Assembly (NCBI RefSeq): GCF_900112595.1 | Contig: NZ_FOMI01000006.1 | Span: 171,010-235,009 of the forward strand | Length of the DNA: 64,000 nt | Reading direction: 5' to 3' | Source of the DNA: Algibacter pectinivorans | GTDB taxonomy: Bacteria; Bacteroidota; Bacteroidia; Flavobacteriales; Flavobacteriaceae | Shown: positions 26,894 to 35,465 of the stretch, piece by piece | Layout of the letters: each line of letters opens with the position of its first letter | Position numbering within the stretch: position 1 is the first letter of the stretch | Notes under the pieces: generated by a model | Told to the model about the DNA's origin: nothing | The model's database searches: none | The model's input: only the letters and a program-made list of their open reading frames with translations | Made by a program: the position numbers and the translations under genes

Positions 26894-28264
26894 ATGCATA
26901 AAATAGATATTGAATTAGTAGAAATGACTATGGATGTCATGAAGTACACCATTGATAGGATTTCTTCTACTAATCCTAAAATAGGCAAGCCCAAAAAGGC
27001 AGAAGAGTTAAAGGCGTTGGTGGGCGAAACGATTACTAAAGAAGGTATTGGAGGAGAAGTTGCGTTTAAAAAGTGGCGAAAGCATTTAATGAAAGCTAAT
27101 GTGCCGGTAGATCATCCGCGCAATCTAGCATTTGTGCCTGCAGCTCCAACACGTGCAGCTATTATGTTCGATTTGGTAACTTCGGCATCCAGCATTCATG
27201 GTGCGTATTGGATGGAGGGCGCTGGCGGTATTTTTTGCGAAAATGAAGCCATGAAATGGATTGTGTCTTTAACAGGCATGCCAGAAGGAGCTTTTGGAGT
27301 GTTTACAAGCGGCGGAACAGCAGCTAATTTATCGGCAATTGTTACTGCTCGCGAACATTGGCGAGAGCAAGACGCATTTAAAAGAGAAAAAGGTTTAATA
27401 ATAACGTCAATAGGGGCGCATTCTTCTATAAAAGCTATGGCTAAGGTAGCCGATGTAGATATTCTTTTAGTAGATACTGAAGATGTTATGTATGGCTCAG
27501 ATTTACAAAAAACAATAGAGGGTTTAACCGAGCAGCAACGCACGCGGTTATTTGCCGTAGTAGGAACAGGAGGCACAACTAATGCTGGTATTATTGACGA
27601 TTTAGAAGGCATTGCCAAAATATGCGAAAACGAAAACATTTGGTTTCATGTTGATGCTGCTTATGGCGGTGGTGCTTTGGCTGCCGATTCTGTAAGGTAT
27701 TTGTTTAATGGTATTGAGCGAGCCGATAGTATAACCATAGATCCGCATAAATGGATGTTTTCGCCTTACGATTGTGGTGCTATTATTTATAAGGATCCAG
27801 AATTAGCTAAAAACGCCCACTCGCAACAGGGGTCTTATCTAGATATTTTTAAAGATGAAGGCGCGCATGGGTTTAATCCAACCGATTATCAAATACAATT
27901 AACCCGTCGTGTTAGAGGATTACCTTTATGGTTTTCGCTAGCCACACATGGTACGGATAGGTATAAAGAAGCTGTAGAACGTGGTATAGAATTGGCACAA
28001 ATAGCAGGCAGGTTAATTGAAGAAAACCCCAATGTAGAATTGGTAAGAGCGCCTAGTTTGTCTTGTGTGTTATATAGAAGGATAGGATGGAAGCCTGAAG
28101 ATTATACACATTGGACCTACGAAAATCATAAATCTGGTTTTGCCTTAGTTACACCAACTAAGTGGAAAAATAGCGATACTTTTGAAACCGTTTCGCGTTT
28201 CTGTTTTATAAACCCGGATACTACAGAAGACGATATTAAAGCGATTTTAGATTCTATGGCGTAG
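26894..28264 (+). CDS. Group II pyridoxal-phosphate-dependent decarboxylase
   Basis: Amino-acid decarboxylase of 456 residues. The cofactor region is FGVFTSGGTAANLSAIVTAR, HVDAAYGGGALAAD and the Schiff-base lysine in TIDPHKWMFSPYDCG (K286). Group II members decarboxylate aromatic amino acids, glutamate, aspartate or sulfinoalanine. Substrate cannot be assigned from sequence; aspartate 1-decarboxylase activity (beta-alanine for CoA) is one reasonable guess. It follows bshC by 4 bp, but a direct metabolic link is not evident. Confidence 0.9.
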   Translation: MHKIDIELVEMTMDVMKYTIDRISSTNPKIGKPKKAEELKALVGETITKEGIGGEVAFKKWRKHLMKANVPVDHPRNLAFVPAAPTRAAIMFDLVTSASSIHGAYWMEGAGGIFCENEAMKWIVSLTGMPEGAFGVFTSGGTAANLSAIVTAREHWREQDAFKREKGLIITSIGAHSSIKAMAKVADVDILLVDTEDVMYGSDLQKTIEGLTEQQRTRLFAVVGTGGTTNAGIIDDLEGIAKICENENIWFHVDAAYGGGALAADSVRYLFNGIERADSITIDPHKWMFSPYDCGAIIYKDPELAKNAHSQQGSYLDIFKDEGAHGFNPTDYQIQLTRRVRGLPLWFSLATHGTDRYKEAVERGIELAQIAGRLIEENPNVELVRAPSLSCVLYRRIGWKPEDYTHWTYENHKSGFALVTPTKWKNSDTFETVSRFCFINPDTTEDDIKAILDSMA

Positions 28265-28323
28265 CAATAAATATGTTATAATAAACTGTTGAAAAGTAGG
28301 GGTAAAAAAAAATTGAATAGGTA

Positions 28324-28353
28324 TTTGTAATTATAAAATCATTACTATTTTTG
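28324..28353 (+). promoter_or_regulatory. Bacteroidota-type promoter of guaA, nearly touching the start codon
   Basis: TTTG at 28324-28327, 18 bp, then TATTTTTG at 28346-28353, a full consensus match. The predicted transcription start is about 28357, the A of the guaA ATG. Confidence 0.6.
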
Positions 28354-28356
28354 CGC

Positions 28357-29892
28357 ATGCAACATGACAAGGTATTAATATTAGACTTCGGATCGCAATA
28401 CACACAGCTTATTGCGCGTCGAGTTAGAGAACTCAACATCTACTCCGAAATACATCCATTTAACAAAATTCCAACCAACATAGAAGATTACAAAGCTGTA
28501 ATTCTTTCTGGTAGCCCAAACTCTGTACGCGGTGAAGATGCATTGCATCCGGACCTGTCGGAAATAAGAGGGAAAAAACCAATGCTTGCCGTATGTTATG
28601 GTGCGCAATATTTGGCGCATTTTTCGGGAGGTGAAGTAGCACCATCAAACACCAGAGAGTATGGGCGTGCAAACCTATCCTTTGTTCAAAAAGGAGAACC
28701 TTTTTTATCTAATATATCTGAAGGATCTCAGGTTTGGATGAGCCATAGCGATACTATTAAGGCTTTACCAAAAGGCGGTGTGTTATTGGCTAGTACTAGC
28801 GATGTGGAAAATGCGGCTTATAAAATTCAAGGTGAAACTACTTTTGCTATACAGTTTCACCCAGAAGTATATCACTCTACCGATGGGAAACAGTTACTTG
28901 AAAACTTTTTAGTAACTATTGCTGGTATTAATCAAGATTGGACACCAGATTCTTTTGTTGAAGAGACTGTAGCAGCTATTAAAGATAAAGTAGGAGGCGA
29001 TAAAGTGGTTTTAGGACTTTCTGGAGGTGTAGATTCTACAGTAGCAGCGGTACTTTTAAATAAAGCTATTGGTAAAAACTTATATTGCATTTTTGTAAAC
29101 AATGGTTTACTTCGTAAAAATGAGTTTGAAAGTGTTTTAAAACAATACGAAGGTATGGGCCTTAATGTAAAAGGTGTCGATGCTTCTAAACGATTTTTAG
29201 ATGCCTTAGCCGGAATTGAAGATCCAGAGAAAAAACGTAAAGCCATTGGTAATGCTTTTATTGAAGTATTTGATGACGAGGCTCATAAATTAGAAGATGT
29301 TAAATGGTTGGCCCAAGGAACTATTTATCCAGATGTTATTGAAAGTGTTTCGGCAACTGGAGGACCATCGGCAACTATAAAGAGTCATCATAACGTAGGT
29401 GGTTTACCGGATTTTATGAAACTTAAAATTGTAGAACCTTTACGTGCTATCTTTAAAGATGAAGTAAGACGTGTTGGCGCTACTTTAGGTATTGATCCAG
29501 AATTATTGGGTCGTCATCCCTTTCCGGGTCCTGGTTTAGGAATTCGTATTTTAGGAGATATTACCGCCGAAAAAGTACGTATGCTTCAAGAAGTTGATGC
29601 TATTTTTATAAACGGCCTTAAAGAATGGGGCTTATACGATAAGGTTTGGCAAGCAGGAGCAATGTTATTACCAGTAAACAGTGTAGGTGTAATGGGCGAT
29701 GAGCGTACTTACGAAAAATGTGTCGCTTTAAGAGCTGTTGAAAGTACGGATGGTATGACTGCCGATTGGGTAAACTTACCTTACGAGTTTTTGCAAAAAA
29801 CATCCAACGATATAATAAATAAGGTTAAAGGCGTTAATAGAGTAGTTTACGATATTAGTAGTAAGCCACCAGCAACTATTGAATGGGAGTAA
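28357..29892 (+). CDS. guaA: GMP synthase (glutamine-hydrolysing)
   Basis: Converts XMP to GMP with glutamine and ATP. It has 511 residues from ATG 28357 ([20 protein letters not shown]). An in-frame TTG two codons upstream is less likely because it overlaps the -7 promoter element. The class I glutaminase has Cys80 in MLAVCYGAQ and the later [12 protein letters not shown]. The ATP-pyrophosphatase P-loop is [11 protein letters not shown]. The C-terminal dimerisation domain has [15 protein letters not shown] and ends [11 protein letters not shown]. It is followed by repeat-rich DNA and then a LysM gene. Confidence 0.98.
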   Translation: MQHDKVLILDFGSQYTQLIARRVRELNIYSEIHPFNKIPTNIEDYKAVILSGSPNSVRGEDALHPDLSEIRGKKPMLAVCYGAQYLAHFSGGEVAPSNTREYGRANLSFVQKGEPFLSNISEGSQVWMSHSDTIKALPKGGVLLASTSDVENAAYKIQGETTFAIQFHPEVYHSTDGKQLLENFLVTIAGINQDWTPDSFVEETVAAIKDKVGGDKVVLGLSGGVDSTVAAVLLNKAIGKNLYCIFVNNGLLRKNEFESVLKQYEGMGLNVKGVDASKRFLDALAGIEDPEKKRKAIGNAFIEVFDDEAHKLEDVKWLAQGTIYPDVIESVSATGGPSATIKSHHNVGGLPDFMKLKIVEPLRAIFKDEVRRVGATLGIDPELLGRHPFPGPGLGIRILGDITAEKVRMLQEVDAIFINGLKEWGLYDKVWQAGAMLLPVNSVGVMGDERTYEKCVALRAVESTDGMTADWVNLPYEFLQKTSNDIINKVKGVNRVVYDISSKPPATIEWE

Positions 29893-29920
29893 TTTAGTAC
29901 CCAGTTTACGCAAGCGTTAG

Positions 29921-29969
29921 AACTAAACCTGAAGACTGAGAACTGAAGACTGCCAACTGAAAACCGTTT
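29921..29969. repeat. Degenerate heptanucleotide tandem repeat (7 units)
   Basis: In a strict 7-bp register the units read AACTAAA, CCTGAAG, ACTGAGA, ACTGAAG, ACTGCCA, ACTGAAA, ACCGTTT. On the opposite strand the consensus is AGTCTTC, the same class as the tract at 58424-58479. It lies 29 bp after the guaA stop. Confidence 0.8.
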
Positions 29970-29970
29970 T

Positions 29971-30125
29971 GCGTTAGGGATTGCAGCGGATAGCCCACAG
30001 CCCGACGAAGGAGGAGCGAGGACTTGTAGCCTTTCGACTGTGCTCAAGACAGGCTTTTAGCCCGCCCCTTTTGGGTAAGGCCCAAATAATTTTTGGCATG
30101 TTATGTGCTAGTGTTAAGAAAAATA
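29971..30125. repeat. Composite dispersed intergenic repeat, copy 1
   Basis: This is the rest of the 317-bp gap between guaA and the LysM gene. It begins GCGTTAGGGATTGCAGCGG (29971-29989), includes a G+C-rich stretch (30000-30024) and a REP-like hairpin with arms AGCCT (30028-30032) and AGGCT (30051-30055), and ends with ATGTGCTAGTGTTAAG near 30105-30120. The same three motifs recur at 54914-55092. It is clearly more G+C-rich than its surroundings. Several open frames cross it and look like noise. Confidence 0.75.
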
Positions 30126-30209
30126 GTTTTGCTTTAGTCCTAAAATGGGGTAAGCGCGTATATATTTTTATAGTCGGGGTTTTTATATTTATTAGCAGAT
30201 TACAATAAC

Positions 30210-32171
30210 ATGAATAGATTTTTATTAGTACTTTTTTTGGTTTTAGCATTTGGTTTTACAACGGTACAGGCACAAAATTTTAGTACGCACCAGGTTAAAA
30301 ACGGAGAAACGGTTGAAGGGATTGCAAAGCGATATTTTGTAACGCCTTCTGATATTTATAAGTTAAACCCAGATGCTAAAAAGGCATTAAAACCTAATAC
30401 GGTTTTAATAATTCCTATATCAAAGGCTAATAGACCAAAAGTAACTGTAGATAAGCAGTTAGTTGGTTTTACAGAGCATAAAACAAAGCGAAAAGAAACG
30501 CTTTATAGTTTGGCTAAAAAGTATAAAATATCTGAAGATGATATTAAAAAGCATAACAAGTTCTTGTATGCAAACCCTTTAAAGAAAGGTGATAAACTTC
30601 AAATTCCACAGTTTAAAATAACAGAAACGGTTGAGGAAGTTGCTACAACAAAAACGTATACCGTAAAGCCAAAAGAAGGGAAATGGCGTATTGCTTATAA
30701 ATTTGGAATTACTGTGGATGAATTGGAGGCTTTAAACCCAAATATGCCAGCGGTTTTAAATGAAGGAGCTACCATTAATGTGCCAAATCTTGAAGCTAAA
30801 GAACAAAAGCAATACGACGAGAAGTACAGTTATTATAAGGTATTACCTAAAGAGGGCTTTTATCGATTAAAGCTAAAATTAGGCTTGGAACAAGCTGAAA
30901 TTGAAGCTTTAAACCCTGGGTTAAAAGAAACAGGTTTAAAATCTGGTATGATTTTAAAAATACCGTATACTACTAATACCAATGCTGTTACAGCAAACAC
31001 TGATGCAGCGGTTACAACAATGCAAGAAGGAGAGGCTAGCGATTTAACTACTAGCGTATCTAATTACGATACTAAGCATATTGCTGTTATGTTACCTTTT
31101 AGAATGCATCGTGTTGATTTTGACTCGGTAAGCGATATGAAATCGAGTTTAAAAAGAGACCCTTACTTAGATGTGTCTTTAGATTTTCATTCGGGCGTTT
31201 TAATGGCTTTAGATTCTTTAAAAACCTTAGGCGTTAATTTAAAAGTAGATGTTTACGATACACGTTACGAGGTTAGCGAAGTGTCTAGAATATTAAGAGA
31301 AAATAATTTTGAAAATGTCGATGCCGTTATTGGGCCATTAACACCAGCTAGTTTTAATAAAGTGGCCTTGGAGTTAAAACCTTATAACGTTCCAGTAATT
31401 TCGCCTATTGGAACAAATTTAAAATTGCACGACAATGTGTTTCAATCTAGACCATCTAACGACTTGTTAAAAGATAAGGTGGTTAATTATGTAAAGTCTG
31501 ACTCCAAAGCAAGTAATATTGTTATTATAACCGATAGCAAAAATATTAGCATTGCTAATAGTTTAAAACAGGAGTTTAATAAGGCTAAAATTGTATATTC
31601 TAGAAAGAATAAAGAGGGTAAAGATGAATTTTTTGTAACAAAAGCAGATATTGAGGGAGCGCTTAAACCTGGTAAAAATATGGTGTTTTTAGAAACACAA
31701 AACGAAGGTTATGCATCCAATGTAACCAGTGTGTTAGCGTCGTTAAATAATAAAGTTAATCCAGAACAAGTAGATGCTAAAGCAACAGAGATTATTTTGT
31801 TAACTACTAATATTAATTCGGCTTTTGAAGGCGATCAAATTAATAACTCGCATTTGTCTAATTTACAATTTCATTTTGCATCGGCATCAAAGGAATATAG
31901 CGAAAATGACAATAATTCGTTTGTTAAGGCATACGAGAAACAATATAATATAACGCCAAATAAAAGAGCCGTAAAAGGATTCGATTTAACTATGGATGTG
32001 GTGCTGCGTTTAGTTTCTTCTACCGATTTATATGCTTCGGTAATTAATGCACCATTAACGGAATATGTAGAAAACAAGTTTGCTTATAAAAAGAAGCTTT
32101 TTGGTGGGTATTATAACGATTCGGTTTATCTAGTAAAGTACGACGATTTAACTATTGTTGAGGTTAAATAA
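30210..32171 (+). CDS. LysM-domain protein fused to a periplasmic-binding-like domain
   Basis: Protein of 653 residues with a signal peptide (FLVLAFGFTTVQAQ). Residues about 25-250 hold three to four LysM modules (THQVKNGETVEGIAKRYFVTP, KTKRKETLYSLAKKYKIS, KPKEGKWRIAYKFGITVDEL, VLPKEGFYRLKLKLGL). These bind peptidoglycan. Residues about 285-640 look like a type I periplasmic-binding/LivJ-like fold (IAVMLPFRMHRVDFDS, GVLMALDSLKTLGVNLKVDVYDT, VDAVIGPLTPASFNKVA). The likely role is a wall-anchored periplasmic factor, similar in spirit to LpoA-type regulators; ligand and partner are unknown. The DUF922 gene follows by 29 bp. Confidence 0.88.
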   Translation: MNRFLLVLFLVLAFGFTTVQAQNFSTHQVKNGETVEGIAKRYFVTPSDIYKLNPDAKKALKPNTVLIIPISKANRPKVTVDKQLVGFTEHKTKRKETLYSLAKKYKISEDDIKKHNKFLYANPLKKGDKLQIPQFKITETVEEVATTKTYTVKPKEGKWRIAYKFGITVDELEALNPNMPAVLNEGATINVPNLEAKEQKQYDEKYSYYKVLPKEGFYRLKLKLGLEQAEIEALNPGLKETGLKSGMILKIPYTTNTNAVTANTDAAVTTMQEGEASDLTTSVSNYDTKHIAVMLPFRMHRVDFDSVSDMKSSLKRDPYLDVSLDFHSGVLMALDSLKTLGVNLKVDVYDTRYEVSEVSRILRENNFENVDAVIGPLTPASFNKVALELKPYNVPVISPIGTNLKLHDNVFQSRPSNDLLKDKVVNYVKSDSKASNIVIITDSKNISIANSLKQEFNKAKIVYSRKNKEGKDEFFVTKADIEGALKPGKNMVFLETQNEGYASNVTSVLASLNNKVNPEQVDAKATEIILLTTNINSAFEGDQINNSHLSNLQFHFASASKEYSENDNNSFVKAYEKQYNITPNKRAVKGFDLTMDVVLRLVSSTDLYASVINAPLTEYVENKFAYKKKLFGGYYNDSVYLVKYDDLTIVEVK

Positions 32172-32200
32172 TAATACTTAAGGCTATACGTTTTATTTTT

Positions 32201-32740
32201 GTGAGCAAAATTTTACTAATTTTTATATGTCTTTTTTGTGTTCAAGATAACGAGCCATTCGTGGTTTGGAGTGATGCAAACAAGCTCTCTTGGAACGATT
32301 TTAAGGGCGCGCCTAAAATGGACGAGGAGGCAGTTGCTAATACTGCTTCTGGAATAACATTTAGATATTCGGTTACTAAAACAAACAAGGATGAGGTGGT
32401 TGGTTTTACTACCGAGGTGTTTGCTCATTTTTATCCCGAAAAATCATGGTATAAAAAAGATCGTGCTACCACTCATATTTTAGGTCACGAGCAAACTCAT
32501 TTTAATATAACAGAGTTATTTGCACGAAAGTTTAAATATAGAATTAGTAAGCTTAATATTTCCAATTCTATTAAACAGGAACTTAAAGCACTTTATAAAA
32601 CGATTAATGCAGAACTAGCTGTGATGCAAAAAAAGTACGATAGCGAAACCGATTTTTCTAGAAATAAAGAAGCGCAAGCTACATGGAATGCATTTATGGT
32701 TACCGAACTAGAGAAGTATTCCAAATACGCAATAAATTAA
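32201..32740 (+). CDS. DUF922 family putative zinc-dependent protease
   Basis: Protein of 179 residues with a short hydrophobic N-terminus (ILLIFICLFC). The HEQTH motif at residues 96-100 has the HExxH form of zinc metalloproteases and is conserved in DUF922. The domain opens with VWSDANKLSWNDFKGAP, also typical. The start is GTG at 32201. A TAnnTTTG-like string overlaps it (32194-32201), so co-transcription from the LysM gene is more likely than an own promoter. Protease activity is a family prediction. Confidence 0.85.
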   Translation: MSKILLIFICLFCVQDNEPFVVWSDANKLSWNDFKGAPKMDEEAVANTASGITFRYSVTKTNKDEVVGFTTEVFAHFYPEKSWYKKDRATTHILGHEQTHFNITELFARKFKYRISKLNISNSIKQELKALYKTINAELAVMQKKYDSETDFSRNKEAQATWNAFMVTELEKYSKYAIN

Positions 32741-32773
32741 ACCCAATTATATTTAAATTAACAAACTAAACCT

Positions 32774-33004
32774 ATGCTGCCAGATAAACAATTTTTAATA
32801 GACTTGGCGCATACCAAAATGCCGTTTGGTAAATATAAAGACCGTTACTTAATAGACTTACCAGAATATTATGTGGTGTGGTACCATAGTAAAGGGTTTC
32901 CAAAAGGGAAATTAGGGACTATGCTAGAACAGGTGTACGAACTAAAATTAAATGGATTGGAGGAGTTAATTTGGAATATTAGAAAGCAATACCCAAAACG
33001 GTAA
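32774..33004 (+). CDS. DUF3820 family small protein
   Basis: Protein of 76 residues with the family pattern MPFGKYKDRYLIDLPEYYVVWYHSKGFPKGKLG. DUF3820 members are small cytosolic proteins of unknown function, sometimes labelled quorum-sensing-regulated virulence factors. It lies 33 bp after the DUF922 gene and converges with the following hypothetical gene, leaving a 2-bp gap. Confidence 0.88.
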   Translation: MLPDKQFLIDLAHTKMPFGKYKDRYLIDLPEYYVVWYHSKGFPKGKLGTMLEQVYELKLNGLEELIWNIRKQYPKR

Positions 33005-33006
33005 TT

Positions 33007-33249
33007 CTAATTATCTGCATTATAAACTTGACCGCGATGTGGTTTTAACGCATCTCGGATAGGTTTCATTTGGTCTTCATTTACAACCAAAAAAGCAATG
33101 CTATGAAGCTCACTTAAAGCCTCAACTCCGGTAAGGGGTATATTTAAATTTTCTAATTGAATATACTCTTTTAAATGAATTTCGTGGTGTTCTGCTATTT
33201 TACTGGCATCTGGTCCGCGAAAATCCCAAATTAGTTTTAGTTTACGCAT
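33007..33249 (-). CDS. Conserved-looking hypothetical protein, 80 aa
   Basis: No family recognised. The protein is soluble, without signal peptide or membrane segment, and opens MRKLKLIWDFRGPDASKIAE. His and Glu are frequent (AEHHEIHLKEY). The composition and the ATG with a clean 237-bp upstream gap support a real gene. The fold looks like a small alpha/beta protein with a ferredoxin-like alternation, which is only an impression. Confidence 0.7.
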   Translation of the reverse strand: MRKLKLIWDFRGPDASKIAEHHEIHLKEYIQLENLNIPLTGVEALSELHSIAFLVVNEDQMKPIRDALKPHRGQVYNADN

Positions 33250-33365
33250 GTGTATAAGTTGCTTTTTTTAGGTTCAAATATAAAGCTAATAGAAACAAAT
33301 ATAATCTCTTGTTTTAAAGTTTATTAGTTATACTAATTAGTTTTTTTAATCGTTAGCAAAACAAC

Positions 33366-33395
33366 TTGTATTATAGCTTTATATTATTATTTTTG
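33366..33395 (+). promoter_or_regulatory. Bacteroidota-type promoter of the SurA-like operon
   Basis: TTG at 33366-33368, 19 bp, then TATTTTTG at 33388-33395. The predicted start near 33399 leaves a leader of nearly 90 nt before the first PPIase gene. Confidence 0.6.
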
Positions 33396-33486
33396 TAAGC
33401 GCTGAAAAATGTCAAGCCATATATTAGAAGTCTAGACCAATAGGCTGTAATACTATAATTAATCACAGCGTAATGCAACCCAATCG

Positions 33487-35463
33487 ATGAATATTATAAA
33501 ATTTAATCTAATGACATTAAGATATTTATTTGCTCTGTTTTTAACCTTAGCGGCATTAAACGCAAAGGGACAAAATTTAGAGGGTAAGGTGCTTTTTACT
33601 GTTGATGGCGAACCTGTTTATGCAGATGAGTTTTTAAGGGTATATAATAAGAATTTAGATTTAGTTCAAGACGAATCTCAAAAAGATGTTGATGCTTATT
33701 TAACACTTTTTACAAACTATAAGTTAAAGCTAAAAGAAGCAAAAAGGTTAGAGTTAGATAAAAAGCCATCTTACTTAAGAGAGTTATCTAGCTATAAAAA
33801 ACAATTGGCTAAAAACTATATAACAGATGCCAAAGTTACGGATGCTTTGGTGGAAGAAGCTTACGATAGAACGTTAAATGAAGTAAATGCCAATCATATT
33901 TTAGTGAAGCTTAATGAAAATGCTTCGCCTCAAGATTCGCTGGTTGCTTTTAATAAAATAACAAAGTTAAGAGCGCGTGCCTTAAAAGAAGGATTTGAAA
34001 AAGTAAGGGCAGAAGTGCATAACGGACAAACCGTATATGGTGAGAAACTTGGTTATTTTGGTGGTTTTAAAATGGTATACAAGTTTGAAAATGCCGCATT
34101 TAACACCAATGTTGGCGATATCTCTCAACCTTTTAGAACTCGTTTTGGCTATCATATAGTTAATGTTTTAGATAAACGACAGTCTAGAGGAGAGCGCACT
34201 GTTGCTCATATTATGGTTGTAGAAAATAAAAATGATTCTATAGCAGAAAATCCAGAAGTTCGAATTCAAGATATCTATAAAAAACTAAATCAAGGTGAAG
34301 CCTTTGATGCTTTGGCAAAACAGTTTTCAGACGATAAGAATTCGGCATCAAAAGGCGGTATGCTTAAAGCTTTTTCAAGCGGACAATTACGAGCCAAGGA
34401 ATTTGAAGATGTGGCTTTTGGTTTAAAAAATATAGGCGATGTCTCAAAACCTTTTAAAACAGATTTTGGTTGGCATATAGTAAAACTGCACGACATTACG
34501 CCAGTGCCAAGTCTTGAAAAAATTAAACCAGAATTAATAGAAAAGGTAAAACGCGATAGCAGATCTAAGCTTATTGATAAAGCACTTACCGATAAACTAA
34601 GAGCTAAGTATTCAATTAGCGACACGCCACCAAATTTAAACTATTTCATTTCTATTTTAAATGATGATTATTTTAAGAAAACATGGAAACTTCCATCAGA
34701 TTTTGCAGGTAAACAACCTTTAGTTACTATTGGAGATAAAACATTTACATATAACGATTTTGGTGTGTATTTAACTAATACACAGCGTAACACTTCGGCT
34801 AAAATCGCTTTTAAAAAGTTAGTGTTAAATAAATACGAAGCTTTTTTAAATGAAAACTTAATCGATTATCAAGAAGCCCATTTGGAAGAAGATAATGAAG
34901 ATTATGCTCATATTGTTGCCGAATATAGAGATGGGTTATTGTTATTCGATTTAATGGAAACAACCATTTGGAATGCCTCTAAAACCGATACTACGGGTAT
35001 TAAAAATTATTACGATAGTCATAGGACTGATTATCTACAGCCTGAGCGAATAGATGCGGTTGTAGCTACATCACCAAAACAAAAAACATTAAAAAAAGTA
35101 TCGAAACTGCTTCAAGATAATAGGCCTCTAGATCGCATTAAATCCTTGGTAAACAGTAATGATAATGTCGATGTTATTTTTACTTCAGATGTTATGGATG
35201 CTGGCCACCAAACACTTCCTGAAAAATTTAGTTTTAAAGTTGGCGTTTCTAAAATTTATAAGCATAACGATGCTTTTGTAGTGGTTAAGGTTAAAGAAAT
35301 ATATCCTAAAGCGCAAAAAACCTTTGAAGAAGCTAAAGGCGCTGTAACTAGCGATTATCAAAATTATAAAGAAGAAAATTGGTTAAAAGGCTTAAAGGCT
35401 AAGTATAAAATTAATGTTAATCAAGAGGTTTTACAAGCGGTAAAAACTAAACTTAAAAAATAA
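33487..35463 (+). CDS. Peptidylprolyl isomerase with two parvulin domains
   Basis: Periplasmic chaperone/prolyl isomerase of 658 residues. A signal peptide ends near LNAKGQ. An alternative ATG at 33511 (MTLRYLFALFL) gives a more standard signal peptide and may be the true start. The first parvulin domain spans about 130-235 (VNANHILVKLNENASPQDSL, FRTRFGYHIVNVLD). The second spans about 240-345 (RTVAHIMVVENKNDS, SASKGGMLKAFSSGQ, FKTDFGWHIVKLHD). The C-terminal half is helical and of unknown role. It is the first of three chaperone-like genes in tandem (2 bp to the next), presumably for outer-membrane protein folding. Confidence 0.92.
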   Translation: MNIIKFNLMTLRYLFALFLTLAALNAKGQNLEGKVLFTVDGEPVYADEFLRVYNKNLDLVQDESQKDVDAYLTLFTNYKLKLKEAKRLELDKKPSYLRELSSYKKQLAKNYITDAKVTDALVEEAYDRTLNEVNANHILVKLNENASPQDSLVAFNKITKLRARALKEGFEKVRAEVHNGQTVYGEKLGYFGGFKMVYKFENAAFNTNVGDISQPFRTRFGYHIVNVLDKRQSRGERTVAHIMVVENKNDSIAENPEVRIQDIYKKLNQGEAFDALAKQFSDDKNSASKGGMLKAFSSGQLRAKEFEDVAFGLKNIGDVSKPFKTDFGWHIVKLHDITPVPSLEKIKPELIEKVKRDSRSKLIDKALTDKLRAKYSISDTPPNLNYFISILNDDYFKKTWKLPSDFAGKQPLVTIGDKTFTYNDFGVYLTNTQRNTSAKIAFKKLVLNKYEAFLNENLIDYQEAHLEEDNEDYAHIVAEYRDGLLLFDLMETTIWNASKTDTTGIKNYYDSHRTDYLQPERIDAVVATSPKQKTLKKVSKLLQDNRPLDRIKSLVNSNDNVDVIFTSDVMDAGHQTLPEKFSFKVGVSKIYKHNDAFVVVKVKEIYPKAQKTFEEAKGAVTSDYQNYKEENWLKGLKAKYKINVNQEVLQAVKTKLKK

Positions 35464-35465
35464 GC

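Noticed and set aside
29911-29985. Two GCGTTAG strings that recall integron attC core sites
   Set aside because: The following bases do not fit the GTTRRRY core, no matching inverse core at the right distance was found, and no integrase or cassette is present.
29974-30249. Several frames of 60-90 residues on both strands in the guaA-LysM gap
   Set aside because: They all cross the G+C-rich dispersed repeat, overlap each other and end inside the LysM gene; their length comes from repeat composition.
32194-32201. TAnnTTTG match as a promoter for the DUF922 gene
   Set aside because: It overlaps the GTG start codon itself and the gene lies 29 bp after its neighbour, so co-transcription is simpler.
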